This document shows positions 53,713 through 63,832 of a DNA stretch of 64,000 bases, one piece after another. Under the pieces are notes generated by a model. It saw only the letters and a list, made by a program, of their open reading frames with translations, did no database searches and was not told the origin of the DNA. Position 1 is the first letter of the stretch, and the number at the start of each line of letters is the position of its first letter. The DNA comes from Desulfuromonadaceae bacterium (GTDB lineage Bacteria > Desulfobacterota > Desulfuromonadia > Desulfuromonadales > SZUA-401), in assembly GCA_003246035.1 (NCBI GenBank), contig QKBP01000108.1, positions 31,871-95,870 of the forward strand, given 5' to 3'. The position numbers and the translations under genes are program-made.

Positions 53713-54693
53713 ATGGCCGATTCAGCAGAAACGATCACCTCTCAAGCGGACACGATCCGTCTCGGTATCAGCGCCTGCCTCGTCGGCGAGAAGGTTCGCT
53801 TCGATGGCGGGCACAAGCTCGACCGTTTCCTGGTCGAGACCCTAGGCCAGTACGTCGAGTATGTCCCGGTTTGTCCCGAGGTCGAGATGGGCTTGCCGAC
53901 CCCGCGCGAGGCGCTGCGACTGGTTGAACAGGACGGTGAAACGCATCTGGTCTTCGCCCGCAGCGGCGAGGAGGTGACCGGACAGATGCTCGCCTGGGCA
54001 CGGCGCCGGGTCGAAGAGCTGGCGCACGAGAACCTCTGCGGTTTCATCTTCAAGAGCAAGTCCCCCTCGAGCGGCATGGAGCGGGTCAAGCTCTACGACC
54101 GCAACGGCGTACCGAGCCCCCGGGGTGTCGGCCTGTTCGCACGGGTCTTCATGGAGCGCTTCCCCCTGCTGCCGGTCGAGGAGGAGGGGCGGCTGCACGA
54201 CCCGGGGCTGCGCGAGAATTTTATCGAGACGATCTTCACCCTCCGGCGCTGGAGGACGGTCTGCGGGGAGCAGCTCACCGCCGGTGCGCTGGTCAGCTTT
54301 CACTCGCGCCACAAGTACCTGCTATTGGCGCACAGCCCCGAGAAGTATCGCGAGATGGGGAAGCTGGTGGCCCGCTCCGGGCAGGAGGACCCTGTCGAGC
54401 TGGTCGAGATCTACCAGCAGCTGTTAACGGCGGCCCTCAGGACCCGCACCACACCGCGCAAGCACGTCAACGTGCTCATGCACATGCTCGGCTACTTCAA
54501 GCAGCAGCTTTCGTCGGACGAGAAGCAGGAGATGCTCGACCTGATTCGGCAGTACCGAGACGGCCAGGTCCCCCTGGTGGTGCCGATGACGCTGATGGGG
54601 CACTACGTGCGCAAGTACCGCCAGCCCTACCTGCAGCAGCAGATCTACCTGCAGCCTCATCCCGTCGAGCTCAAGCTGCGCAACCATGCCTGA
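53713..54693 (+). CDS. DUF523-DUF1722 fusion protein
   Basis: The product has 326 residues. The N-terminal DUF523 (TudS-like) part has Cys22 in ISACLVGEKVRFDGGHK, Cys54 in PVCPEVEMGLPTPREALRL and FKSKSPSSGMERVKLY. Stand-alone DUF523 proteins carry a third Cys in SPSCG to hold an Fe-S cluster; here it is Ser120. The C-terminal DUF1722 (YbgA-like) part (about 195-320) has LVSFHSRHKYLLLAHSPEKYREMGKLV and HVNVLMHMLGYFK. Function is unknown; the fusion is common in proteobacteria. Confidence 0.9.
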   Translation: MADSAETITSQADTIRLGISACLVGEKVRFDGGHKLDRFLVETLGQYVEYVPVCPEVEMGLPTPREALRLVEQDGETHLVFARSGEEVTGQMLAWARRRVEELAHENLCGFIFKSKSPSSGMERVKLYDRNGVPSPRGVGLFARVFMERFPLLPVEEEGRLHDPGLRENFIETIFTLRRWRTVCGEQLTAGALVSFHSRHKYLLLAHSPEKYREMGKLVARSGQEDPVELVEIYQQLLTAALRTRTTPRKHVNVLMHMLGYFKQQLSSDEKQEMLDLIRQYRDGQVPLVVPMTLMGHYVRKYRQPYLQQQIYLQPHPVELKLRNHA

Positions 54694-54724
54694 ATGTTCT
54701 GATTGTCGTCCGGAGTTTCAGGAA

Positions 54725-54750
54725 AAAGGGCCCCTCGTGAGGGGCCCTTT
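54725..54750. terminator. bidirectional terminator between the DUF523 gene and ntrC
   Basis: A perfect inverted repeat, AAAGGGCCCC...GGGGCCCTTT, with an additional CTC/GAG inside, between convergent genes. A and T runs flank it. Confidence 0.85.
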
Positions 54751-54763
54751 GGCGTGACAGGGG

Positions 54764-56197
<1,434 letters not shown>

Positions 56198-56205
56198 GCC
56201 GTGTT

Positions 56206-57336
56206 TTATCCTTTCAGCGGTTCGTTGTCGCCGTTCGACTGCTGGCGGCGCAGCGGGAGATGGACGGAGAAGGTCGTCCCTTCGCCGGGGATGCTGCGCA
56301 CTTGCATAAAGCCTCGATGCTCTTCGACGATCTTCTGGCAGGTAGCCAGACCGAGGCCGCTTCCAGCGGTCTTTGTCGAGTAGAAGGGGGTGAAGATGCG
56401 CTCGACTTCCTCTTCCGGGATTCCCTGACCGTCATCCCGCACTTCGACGACGATCAGTGGGACCGGCTTGTCGTCTCCGGGGTTGAGCTGATAGCGGCTA
56501 GTGACCCGAGAGATTACCTCAACGTTGCCTCCCGAATCAACTGCCTCTGCGGCATTTTTGATCAGGTTGAGAAACAGTTGGGTCAGCAGGTTCTCGTCTC
56601 CGGGAATCGGAGGTATGCTCGGGTCGAGTTTGAGCTTGAATTGGACATCGTGGTGACGATGCGCCTCCCTCTGCAGGAGCAGGATATCGTCGAGCAGGCG
56701 GCCGAGGTTGACATTGCTGATCCGGGCCTGGTGCGGATCGGCGAGGTTGAGGAGTTGCTCGATGATGGCGTTGATCCGCTCGACTTCGCGGACCATGACG
56801 TCGGTATATTCCTGGAGCGGCGAATGGGTCTCGAGTTCGTGGCGCATCAGCTGCGCAGCTCCCTTGATTCCGCCGAGGGGGTTTTTGATCTCGTGGGCCA
56901 GGCCGGCGGCCAGGGTTCCGAGCATCGCCAGGCGGTCGGCACGTTTCATGGCCTCTTCCAGTTCGGCAATTCGAGACTGGTCACGCAGAATCAGGATCGA
57001 TCCTTCCACGTCGCCGGCCGAACTGAGCAACGGGGAGATGGCCGCGCCGACTTTCAGGGGAGGACCATACTCCTGGAGGAAATCAAAGTTCTCGTGCGAG
57101 GCGATGTGGCGTCCGTGCTGGCGAACTTCGTCAATCAGGCGCAGCAGGCTGTCCTGTCCGGGGAAGATGTCGGCGGCCGGGTGCCCGAGCGTCTGACGCT
57201 TGGAAAGCCCCAGCAGCTCCTGGGCGGAGGGGTTGATGAAGCAGGCTCGTCCCCCCAGGTCGAAGGCGAGGATCCCGTCCTCGAGGCTCTCGAGAAGGCG
57301 GGCGTGAAAGGCTTCGGGAAGTTGAGGGATGTTCAT
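56206..57336 (-). CDS. ntrB: PAS-containing sensor histidine kinase NtrB
   Basis: The 376-residue soluble kinase has an N-terminal PAS domain (LLESLEDGILAFDLGGRACFINPSAQELLGLSK). A DHp helix with GLAHEIKNPLGGIKGAAQLM carries the phospho-His. The HATPase domain has NLIKNAAEAVDSGG, VEVRDDGQGIPEEEVERIFTPFYSTKTAGSGLGLATCQKIVEEH. It has no TM, as expected for NtrB, which reads nitrogen status through PII. It overlaps dusB by ATGA. Confidence 0.92.
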   Translation of the reverse strand: MNIPQLPEAFHARLLESLEDGILAFDLGGRACFINPSAQELLGLSKRQTLGHPAADIFPGQDSLLRLIDEVRQHGRHIASHENFDFLQEYGPPLKVGAAISPLLSSAGDVEGSILILRDQSRIAELEEAMKRADRLAMLGTLAAGLAHEIKNPLGGIKGAAQLMRHELETHSPLQEYTDVMVREVERINAIIEQLLNLADPHQARISNVNLGRLLDDILLLQREAHRHHDVQFKLKLDPSIPPIPGDENLLTQLFLNLIKNAAEAVDSGGNVEVISRVTSRYQLNPGDDKPVPLIVVEVRDDGQGIPEEEVERIFTPFYSTKTAGSGLGLATCQKIVEEHRGFMQVRSIPGEGTTFSVHLPLRRQQSNGDNEPLKG

Positions 57337-58304
57337 TGGGCTTCCTCGATCAGGGGTTCGAAAAAGGCCTCCAGACGCTCAAGCAGGCTTTCGTAGTCAC
57401 GGATCCGATTGATCTCTCCGCGAAACTGGGCGGACCCGGGCAGCCCGTGGGTGTACCAGCTCAGGTGCTTGCGCATCTCGCGCACGGCCCGTTCCTGGGT
57501 GAAGGACTCAAGGTAGAGCGCCAGGTGCTCACGGGCCACCCGGTGACGTTCAGCCGCGTCAGGAATGAATTCAGGGAGACCCTCCCGTCGGGCCAGGATG
57601 TTGCGGATCAGCCACGGGTTACCGTATCCCCCCCTGCCGATCATTACCGCGTCACAGCCGGTGCGGCGGAACATCTCCAGGGCATCCTCGGCGGTGAAAA
57701 GGTCTCCACTGCCGATCACGGGCAGTTTAATGCAACTTTTGAGCCGCGCAATTTCATCCCAGTCAGAATGCCCTCCAAATCCCTCACTGCGGGTGCGCGG
57801 ATGCAGGGTTATAGCATCAACCCCCTCGCCCTCGGCAATGCGTGCAACCTCGAGGAAGTTGCGCGACCCGCTGTCCCATCCGGACCGGATTTTGATGGTG
57901 AGGGGGAGGTCGACCGCCGCTCGAACTGCCCTGAGGATGGCGGCGATGCGGGGCGGGTCTTGTAGCAGGGCGCTGCCGGCACCGCCGCGGATTACCTTCT
58001 TGACCGGACAGCCCATGTTGATATCGATCAACTCCCCGTGGGGGGCGACGTGACGGGCGGCCGCGGCGAGAAATTCAGGGTCGGCACCGAAGATCTGGAT
58101 CCCGAGCGGGTGTTCGTCAGGTGTCGAGGTGAGCAGTTCGGTGGTCCCTCCGCCGCCGTAGTGCAGGCCGTTGGCGCTGACCATCTCGGTGAAGACCAGT
58201 GCCGCACCGAAGTGTTTCATCAGGCGCCGGTAGGGGAGGTCGCTGATGCCGGCCATCGGGGCCAGGAATACATTGTTGTCGAGCTGCAGTGTGCCTATTT
58301 TCAT
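57333..58304 (-). CDS. dusB: tRNA-dihydrouridine synthase B
   Basis: The 323-residue FMN enzyme reduces U to dihydrouridine in tRNA D-loops. Motifs: FLAPMAGISDLPYRRLMKHFGAALVFTEMVSA, IDINMGCPVKKVIRGGAGSALLQDP with the catalytic Cys, and TIKIRSGWD, HPRTRSEGFGGHSDWD, GSGDLFTAEDALEM and GRGGYGNPWLI. The dusB-ntr arrangement is known; in enteric bacteria dusB pairs with fis. Confidence 0.95.
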   Translation of the reverse strand: MKIGTLQLDNNVFLAPMAGISDLPYRRLMKHFGAALVFTEMVSANGLHYGGGGTTELLTSTPDEHPLGIQIFGADPEFLAAAARHVAPHGELIDINMGCPVKKVIRGGAGSALLQDPPRIAAILRAVRAAVDLPLTIKIRSGWDSGSRNFLEVARIAEGEGVDAITLHPRTRSEGFGGHSDWDEIARLKSCIKLPVIGSGDLFTAEDALEMFRRTGCDAVMIGRGGYGNPWLIRNILARREGLPEFIPDAAERHRVAREHLALYLESFTQERAVREMRKHLSWYTHGLPGSAQFRGEINRIRDYESLLERLEAFFEPLIEEAQ

Positions 58305-58392
58305 TGCATGCCGCCTATTTTTTGGGCAGATTAGCAGAATGCCGCGGCCATTCCAAGCGCCGATTTCATGAATACTGTATACAAAATATTGC

Positions 58393-58591
58393 TTGCTTTT
58401 GAAGTTGTTGTTTGCTAGAACATGTTTTGAAAATCGGCAGAGTATATGCGGTTATTCACGCCCTCGCCATTTTCCCATGACCCTCCGGGGTTTCCTTTTG
58501 CGGTTCATATTTAGGTACGGGTCAATGCATCATTCGGTCCCAAGCTTGGGTCGGACCCGTATTTTCGTCTCTGTTCGACGGCTTTTCCGTC
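58393..58591 (+). promoter_or_regulatory. gltA promoter and structured leader
   Basis: The 318-base gap between dusB and gltA holds no gene. A possible promoter is TTGCTT (58393-58398), 17 bases, TAGAAC (58416-58421). The long leader then has an outer stem TACGGGTC (58516-58523) / GACCCGTA (58554-58561) enclosing the palindrome CCCAAGCTTGGG (58539-58550), followed by GACGG-CTTTT-CCGTC (about 58577-58591). AAGGAGAGAG precedes the ATG. GTATAC lies just upstream at about 58377. Confidence 0.45.
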
Positions 58592-58622
58592 GGTAATTTC
58601 ATCTGTGTAAAGGAGAGAGAGC

Positions 58623-59933
58623 ATGTCTACACTCAAGGAGACTCTGCGCAAGAAGATTGATGAGCATCGTCCGCGTACCACCCGACTGGTCAAGGAATTC
58701 AGCGATGTGTCGCTGGGTGAAGTGAATATCGGCCAGTGCATCGGCGGTGCCCGCGGTATCAAATGCCTGGTCACCGACATTTCCTATCTCGACCCCATGG
58801 AAGGCATCCGCTTCCGCGGCATGACCATCCCCGAGACCTTTGCCGCTCTGCCGAAAGTGCCGGGCAGCGAATACCCCTACGTCGAAGGCTTCTGGTGGCT
58901 GCTCCTGACCGGCGAAGTGCCGACCATGGCACAGACCCTCGAAGTCGTCGAGGACTGGAAGAAGCGCTCCCAGATTCCCGAGTACGTGATCGAAGTCCTG
59001 CGTGCCCTGCCGCGCGACAGCCACCCGATGGCGATGTTCTCCGCGGCGATCGTCGCCATGCAGCGCGAATCGGTCTTCGCCAAGAACTACGCTGCCGGCA
59101 AGTTCAACAAGATGACCTGCTGGGAAGACATGTACGAGGACGCCAACAACCTGATGGCGAAACTCGGCCCGATCGGTGCTTACATCTACCGCATGAAGTA
59201 CAAGGGTGACACCCCGATCGCCCCGAACCCCGATCTCGACATGGGCGGCAACTTCGCTCACATGATCGGTCAGACCGATGAGTACAAGGACGTCGCCCGT
59301 ATGTACTTCATCCTCCACTCCGACCACGAGTCGGGTAACGTTTCGGCGCATACCACCCACCTGGTCGCTTCGGCCCTGTCCGACGCTTACTACTCCTACA
59401 GCGCCGGGATCAACGGTCTTGCCGGTCCGCTGCACGGCCTCGCTAACGAGGAAGTGCTGCGCTGGACTCAGAACTTCATGGCCAAACTCGGCGGCGAAGT
59501 GCCGACCAAGGAAGGTCTCGAGAAAGCCCTGTGGGACACCCTCAACAGCGGACAGGTCGTTCCGGGTTACGGTCACGCCGTGCTTCGCAAGACCGACCCG
59601 CGTTACACCTCGCAGCGTGAGTTCTGCCTCAAGACTCCGGGTCTCAAGGATTACCCGCTGTTCAAATTGGTCTCCATGATCTTCGAAGTCGCCCCGGGCG
59701 TCCTCCAGGAGCATGGCAAGGCCAAGAACCCCTGGCCGAACGTCGATGCCCAGTCTGGCGTCATCCAGTGGTACTACGGCGTCACCGAGTACGAGTTCTA
59801 CACCGTGCTCTTCGGTATCGGCCGTGCCCTCGGCTGCCTCGCCAACATTACCTGGGACCGCGCTCTCGGCTACGGCATCGAGCGTCCCAAATCGGTCACC
59901 ACGGCGATGCTCGAGAAGGCCGCCGGTCTTTAA
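58623..59933 (+). CDS. gltA: citrate synthase, eukaryotic-like type
   Basis: The 436-residue enzyme condenses oxaloacetate and acetyl-CoA. The segments HSDHESGNVSAHTTHLVASALSD, GINGLAGPLHGLANEEVL, VVPGYGHAVLRKTDPRY, GKAKNPWPNVDAQSG and YYTVLFGI-type (EFYTVLFGIGRALGCLANITWDRALG) match mitochondrial citrate synthase much more closely than the enteric hexameric enzyme. Active-site His residues (His in LHG and GYGHAV) and Asp in NVDA are present. Geobacteraceae are known for this eukaryote-like form. Confidence 0.95.
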   Translation: MSTLKETLRKKIDEHRPRTTRLVKEFSDVSLGEVNIGQCIGGARGIKCLVTDISYLDPMEGIRFRGMTIPETFAALPKVPGSEYPYVEGFWWLLLTGEVPTMAQTLEVVEDWKKRSQIPEYVIEVLRALPRDSHPMAMFSAAIVAMQRESVFAKNYAAGKFNKMTCWEDMYEDANNLMAKLGPIGAYIYRMKYKGDTPIAPNPDLDMGGNFAHMIGQTDEYKDVARMYFILHSDHESGNVSAHTTHLVASALSDAYYSYSAGINGLAGPLHGLANEEVLRWTQNFMAKLGGEVPTKEGLEKALWDTLNSGQVVPGYGHAVLRKTDPRYTSQREFCLKTPGLKDYPLFKLVSMIFEVAPGVLQEHGKAKNPWPNVDAQSGVIQWYYGVTEYEFYTVLFGIGRALGCLANITWDRALGYGIERPKSVTTAMLEKAAGL

Positions 59934-59959
59934 TCGACCCGCAGTTGCTTAGAAAGTTG

Positions 59960-59991
59960 ACGGGGGCGCCTTTGGGCGCCCCCGTTTTTTT
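59960..59991 (+). terminator. terminator after gltA
   Basis: An 11-base stem, ACGGGGGCGCC / GGCGCCCCCGT, with a four-base loop and T7. Confidence 0.92.
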
Positions 59992-60006
59992 ATCCATCAT
60001 TCGATT

Positions 60007-60034
60007 AAAAAAGGGGAGCCGTGAGGCTCCCCTT
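60007..60034 (-). terminator. terminator for the minus-strand methyltransferase gene
   Basis: GGGGAGCC-GTGA-GGCTCCCC with A6 on its left, which becomes the T-run on the minus strand. Confidence 0.85.
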
Positions 60035-60056
60035 GTGTTTCTGGTCATGGGTACGG

Positions 60057-60845
60057 TTATTTTTTGGCCGGTCGTGAGGCGAAGAGTAGCAGCTTGCGGT
60101 CGGTAAAGCTTTCGACCTCACCGGCGAAGGTTTCGACCTGGAAGTAGTCCTGAATGGCGGCCGGTGCTTCGATCATCAGCTTGTTGAGTTCCTGGACCGC
60201 GGCGCGGTTAAGCCCGGACCGCTGGGCCCACTCTTGAAAATCGTGGGTCTTCTCAAATACCTTGGTCTCGTGAAGGATGAACTCGGCGTCCTCGATCATG
60301 CGGGTCCATTCCGGTTCCGTAAAGGCGCGAACGTGGGTCGGATCCCGGCGCTGCTCGAGGTCCTGAAGGAAGGCTGCGACTTCGGCTTCCTCTGGGAGGA
60401 GGGTGTCGATGATCACCATGCGTCCACCGCGACGCAGAACGCGGTGAAACTCCTGCAGGGCTCGGGGGACGTCTGGGAAATGATGCGGAGCGATGCGGCA
60501 GGTCAACAGTGTGAACGAGCCGGCCGGAAACGGGAGGTCCTCGGCGTCGGCCTCACGGAAGATCACGTTTTCGACGCTTCCCTCCTCGCTGATGTATTCC
60601 TGGGCACGTTTGAGCATCTGCATGGTCAGGTCGGAGGCGACCACCTGGCGGACCATCGGCGCGAAGTAGAGGGCGGTGTGTCCCCCTCCGGTAGCGACAT
60701 CGAGCAACGTGTCCTCGCTGGTCGGTTTGAGCAGGCGGGCCGCCTCTTCAAGGTCTTTGCCGCCGGCAAAGCCCTTGTTGCGCACGTAGCCGTCAGCCGT
60801 GCGGCCGAACTGTTCACGTACCCTGTCCTTGAAACTCTTGGCCAT
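60057..60845 (-). CDS. class I SAM-dependent methyltransferase
   Basis: The 262-residue product has the UbiE/YcgJ-like pattern KDRVREQFGRTADGYV, motif I LLDVATGGGHTALYFAP, ASDLTMQMLKRA, ADAEDLPFPAGSFTLLTCRIAPHHFPDVPRALQEFHRVLRRGGRMVIIDTLLPE. The substrate is not clear; a quinone, biotin or small-molecule role is possible. It stands alone with its own terminator and a 275-base upstream gap shared with the divergent permease, in which I see nothing beyond promoter-sized space. Confidence 0.88.
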   Translation of the reverse strand: MAKSFKDRVREQFGRTADGYVRNKGFAGGKDLEEAARLLKPTSEDTLLDVATGGGHTALYFAPMVRQVVASDLTMQMLKRAQEYISEEGSVENVIFREADAEDLPFPAGSFTLLTCRIAPHHFPDVPRALQEFHRVLRRGGRMVIIDTLLPEEAEVAAFLQDLEQRRDPTHVRAFTEPEWTRMIEDAEFILHETKVFEKTHDFQEWAQRSGLNRAAVQELNKLMIEAPAAIQDYFQVETFAGEVESFTDRKLLLFASRPAKK

Positions 60846-61120
60846 CTGGTCCCCCGAAACCGGTTGCGGGATTTCGCTTGCCCGCTCCGGTGCTTCTGTT
60901 TAGACTGGCGAACTTGAATCGTGCGAAGATAGCACAATTAATCGCGCTTTGGAAGCGTTCGATCGTTCCGCCAGGCGCGCGAGATGGTACGATATTTGCT
61001 CATATCTCCCCGAAATTCCACGGAACTCTCGAGGGACAGAGCTTTCCTCCGTTTGCCGGCGGATCTTTGCCGCTCCGGAATACGTAGCGTCAAAAAACTA
61101 TCCTATCAGGAACCGTTCAT

Positions 61121-62113
61121 ATGACCGACATCTGGGTTTCCGCCTCCGAATTCCTCGTCCACCTCGGCGAGGAACTGCTCTACATTCTCCCATACCTGAT
61201 CATCGGCGTGCTGCTCGAAGCGGTTATCCGGACCTTCAAGTGGCACGTCAAGATCCGCAAGGCGCTGACCCATTTCGGGGGATGGTCGATCCTTATGGCT
61301 ACCTTGCTCGGGGTGGCGAGTCCGTTATGTGCCTGCGCGACCTTGCCGCTGGTAATCTCGCTGTTGCTTGCCGGGCTTCCGCTCGCGCCTGCGATGGCGT
61401 TGCTGGTGACTTCGCCGATCATGAGTCCCGCGGCCTTTTCCATGCTCTCCGGGATGCTCGGGCCCCAGTGGGCTGTGGCCGTGCTGGTCTGTGCGATTCT
61501 TTTGGGGCTGTTTGCCGGCTATATGACACAGCTGCTGCGCCCCTATGGATTCACCGAGGAAGAACTTTTCCGCGCGCAGCTTCCGCAGGGGGATTTCCAC
61601 GACCCGAATTATCCCGTCGAAGAGTTGCGCTGCGAGTGCGGCAAGCAGCTTTCACATCGGGTCGATCGCTGCACCCATGACAAGCGCCTGGTGTTTCTGG
61701 CCCGCTTCTGGGAGGGGAGCGTCAAGATCGGAAAGTTCGTGCTTGTCGGCGTGGTCATCGAGGTGATTGCCGTAAGCTTCATTCCCAATGCGTGGCTCAC
61801 CGCACTGCTGCAGGGGGAGGGGATCTGGCCGATCTTTACCCTGACCTTTGCAACCATCCCGCTGCATCTCCCCCAGGTCACCGCGGCCTCCATGCTCTTC
61901 GGTTTCTACCTCCCCGACCCGGGGCAGCTGATCCCACTCGCCAAGGGGCCCGGTATCGCGCTTCTGGTCGGCGGTCCGGTTACAGCCCTGCCGGTCATGG
62001 GGGTCTTTATCGCCATGTTCCGCCGCAAGGTCCTGGCCCTCTACCTCTCGGTCTGCATCAGTGGTACCCTTGTGCTGGCACTGACACTGCGCTGGTTGCC
62101 GCTCCCCTTCTGA
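61121..62113 (+). CDS. ArsP/DUF318-type permease
   Basis: The 330-residue membrane protein has about eight TM helices and the characteristic GVASPLCACATLPLVISLLLAGLPLAPAMALLVTSPIMSPAAF, with a Cys pair in the helix. A soluble loop with two further Cys (EELRCECGKQLSHRVDRCTHDK) is followed by a second TM bundle. Relatives export organoarsenicals (ArsP) or Cu/Zn ions (SO_0444-type). The loop with CEC...C...H may bind metal. The substrate is undecided. Confidence 0.85.
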   Translation: MTDIWVSASEFLVHLGEELLYILPYLIIGVLLEAVIRTFKWHVKIRKALTHFGGWSILMATLLGVASPLCACATLPLVISLLLAGLPLAPAMALLVTSPIMSPAAFSMLSGMLGPQWAVAVLVCAILLGLFAGYMTQLLRPYGFTEEELFRAQLPQGDFHDPNYPVEELRCECGKQLSHRVDRCTHDKRLVFLARFWEGSVKIGKFVLVGVVIEVIAVSFIPNAWLTALLQGEGIWPIFTLTFATIPLHLPQVTAASMLFGFYLPDPGQLIPLAKGPGIALLVGGPVTALPVMGVFIAMFRRKVLALYLSVCISGTLVLALTLRWLPLPF

Positions 62114-62134
62114 ATCTAGCGCCGGGGGCTTCAC

Positions 62135-63037
62135 ATGGACAGCCTGCTGGACACATTCGAGCGTCATCTTCGGGTCGAGCGCAACGTTTCAATGCACACC
62201 TGCGAAGCGTACCTTCGCGACCTTCGGGCCTTCAAAGTGTTTCTGACCGAGGCCCTGGGCTGGCCGGACGAGGGGATTCGCACGATCCGGCGTATCGATT
62301 CGATCGTTCTGCGTCGTTACCTGGGGCTTCTGCATAAAACCCACAAGAAGACCTCGATCGGCCGCAAGCTTGCATCCCTGCGCACTTTTTTTCGCTTCCT
62401 GGTGCGAGAAAACCTGCTCGAGAGCAACCCCGGCGAAGGGGTGGCGACCCCGAAACAGGAGAAGTACCTCCCGGGGACGCTCAGCGTCGACGAGATTTTC
62501 GCTCTGCTCGAGCGCAACGCCGGCACCGATCCCCTACGTCTTAGAGATCTGGCGATTTTCGAACTTCTTTATTCCTGCGGTTTGCGCGTCAGTGAACTTA
62601 CCGGACTCGACCTCGAGAATCTCGACCTGCACCAGGGGCTGGTCCGGGTGCTCGGCAAGGGGGGGAAGGAGAGGATCGTACCGGTGGGCCGGAAGGCTTT
62701 GTCGGCACTGCACGGTTACCTCGAAACCCGTCCTGGGGCACCTTCCGGCGCGGCGCTGTTTCTGAATGCCCGGGGCGGGCGACTGACGCCTCGCAGTGTT
62801 CAACGCAACCTCAAAAAGCACCTCATCCAGGCAGGCGTTCTGACCAAGGCTTCCCCTCACAGTCTTCGGCACTCCTTTGCCACCCATCTGCTCGATGGCG
62901 GGGCCGATCTGCGCGCTATCCAGGAATTGCTCGGCCATGCCTCCCTGTCGACTACCCAGAAATACACCCAGGTCAGCGTCGACCACCTGATGAAGGTCTA
63001 TGATCAGGCGCATCCGCGCGGCCGGCGAAAAAAATAA
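62135..63037 (+). CDS. xerC: tyrosine recombinase XerC
   Basis: The 300-residue recombinase resolves chromosome dimers at dif. An N-terminal SAM-like core-binding domain (LDTFERHLRVERNVSMHTCEAYLRDL) is followed by a catalytic domain with Arg151 in CGLRVSELTGLDL, Lys in GKGGKERIVPVG, His242 and Arg245 in HSLRHSFATHLLDGG, His268 in LGHASLSTTQ and the nucleophile Tyr277. All six active-site residues are present. XerC is preferred over XerD from the N-terminus. No phage or dif site is next to it. Confidence 0.92.
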   Translation: MDSLLDTFERHLRVERNVSMHTCEAYLRDLRAFKVFLTEALGWPDEGIRTIRRIDSIVLRRYLGLLHKTHKKTSIGRKLASLRTFFRFLVRENLLESNPGEGVATPKQEKYLPGTLSVDEIFALLERNAGTDPLRLRDLAIFELLYSCGLRVSELTGLDLENLDLHQGLVRVLGKGGKERIVPVGRKALSALHGYLETRPGAPSGAALFLNARGGRLTPRSVQRNLKKHLIQAGVLTKASPHSLRHSFATHLLDGGADLRAIQELLGHASLSTTQKYTQVSVDHLMKVYDQAHPRGRRKK

Positions 63038-63057
63038 CCAAAAAGGTCATAAATGTC

Positions 63058-63085
63058 TTGACAGCGGTTTCCCCGTGGGTAGACT
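63058..63085 (+). promoter_or_regulatory. sigma-70 promoter of the peroxiredoxin gene
   Basis: TTGACA (63058-63063), 16 bases, TAGACT (63080-63085), about 55 bases before the ATG, which has a GAGAGGAG ribosome site. Confidence 0.65.
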
Positions 63086-63140
63086 AGTGCGCGTACACGG
63101 TGCACGAAATCAATTACACCCCCCTGAGAGGAGCTGTCAT

Positions 63141-63743
63141 ATGAGCGTATTGGTTGGCAAGCAGGCCCCCGATTTCACCGCCGCCGCCGTCATGGCCGAC
63201 GGGACGATCAAGTCCGATTTCAAGTTGTCCGATTACGCGGGGAAATACGTGGTCCTGTTCTTCTACCCCCTCGATTTCACCTTTGTCTGTCCCACTGAAC
63301 TGATCGCCTTTTCCAAGCGGATTGCCGAATTCGAGTCCCGTGATGTGCAGGTTGTCGGCTGCTCGATCGATTCCCAGTTCACCCACGTCGCCTGGCGCAA
63401 TACCCCGGTCGACGAGGGCGGGATCGGGGCCGTAGCCTACCCGCTGGTCGCCGATGTCAAGCATGCCATCTGCCAGGCCTACGATGTCGAGTTCGGCGAG
63501 GCAGGCGTCGCGTTCCGCGGCTCGTTCCTGATCGACAAGGACGGCGTCGTCCGTCACCAGGTCGTCAACGATCTGCCGCTGGGGCGCAACGTCGATGAGA
63601 TGCTGCGCATGATCGACGCGCTGCAGTTTACCGAGAAATACGGTGAGGTCTGTCCGGCCGGATGGGAAAAGGGGGACAAGGGGATGAAGCCCGACGCCGC
63701 AGGGGTGGCCAGTTACCTCAAGGACGAGGCGGCAAACCTCTAA
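63141..63743 (+). CDS. 2-Cys peroxiredoxin (AhpC/Prx1 class)
   Basis: The 200-residue thiol peroxidase has the peroxidatic Cys50 in FYPLDFTFVCPTELIAFS, the resolving Cys171 in YGEVCPAGWEKGDKGM, RGSFLIDKDGVVRHQVVNDLPLGRNVDE, and an additional Cys in VVGCSID. The C-terminal YF-type helix is present in modified form (GVASYLKDEAANL). It reduces peroxides with thioredoxin- or AhpF/AhpD-type donors, which are not encoded nearby. Confidence 0.95.
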   Translation: MSVLVGKQAPDFTAAAVMADGTIKSDFKLSDYAGKYVVLFFYPLDFTFVCPTELIAFSKRIAEFESRDVQVVGCSIDSQFTHVAWRNTPVDEGGIGAVAYPLVADVKHAICQAYDVEFGEAGVAFRGSFLIDKDGVVRHQVVNDLPLGRNVDEMLRMIDALQFTEKYGEVCPAGWEKGDKGMKPDAAGVASYLKDEAANL

Positions 63744-63771
63744 TCCCTTCCACCTGTACCCACGCACAATG

Positions 63772-63800
63772 AAGGCGGCCCATTCGGGCCGCCTTTTTCG
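63772..63800 (+). terminator. terminator after the peroxiredoxin gene
   Basis: AAGGCGGCCC-ATTC-GGGCCGCCTT followed by T run. A perfect ten-base stem. Confidence 0.92.
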
Positions 63801-63832
63801 TGGGGTGCGACATCGTCTGCTCGAACTGTGCT

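Noticed and set aside
62135..63037. tyrosine recombinase as a sign of an integrated element
   Set aside because: It has XerC length and motifs, and its neighbours are housekeeping genes. There is no attachment repeat, phage gene or composition shift.
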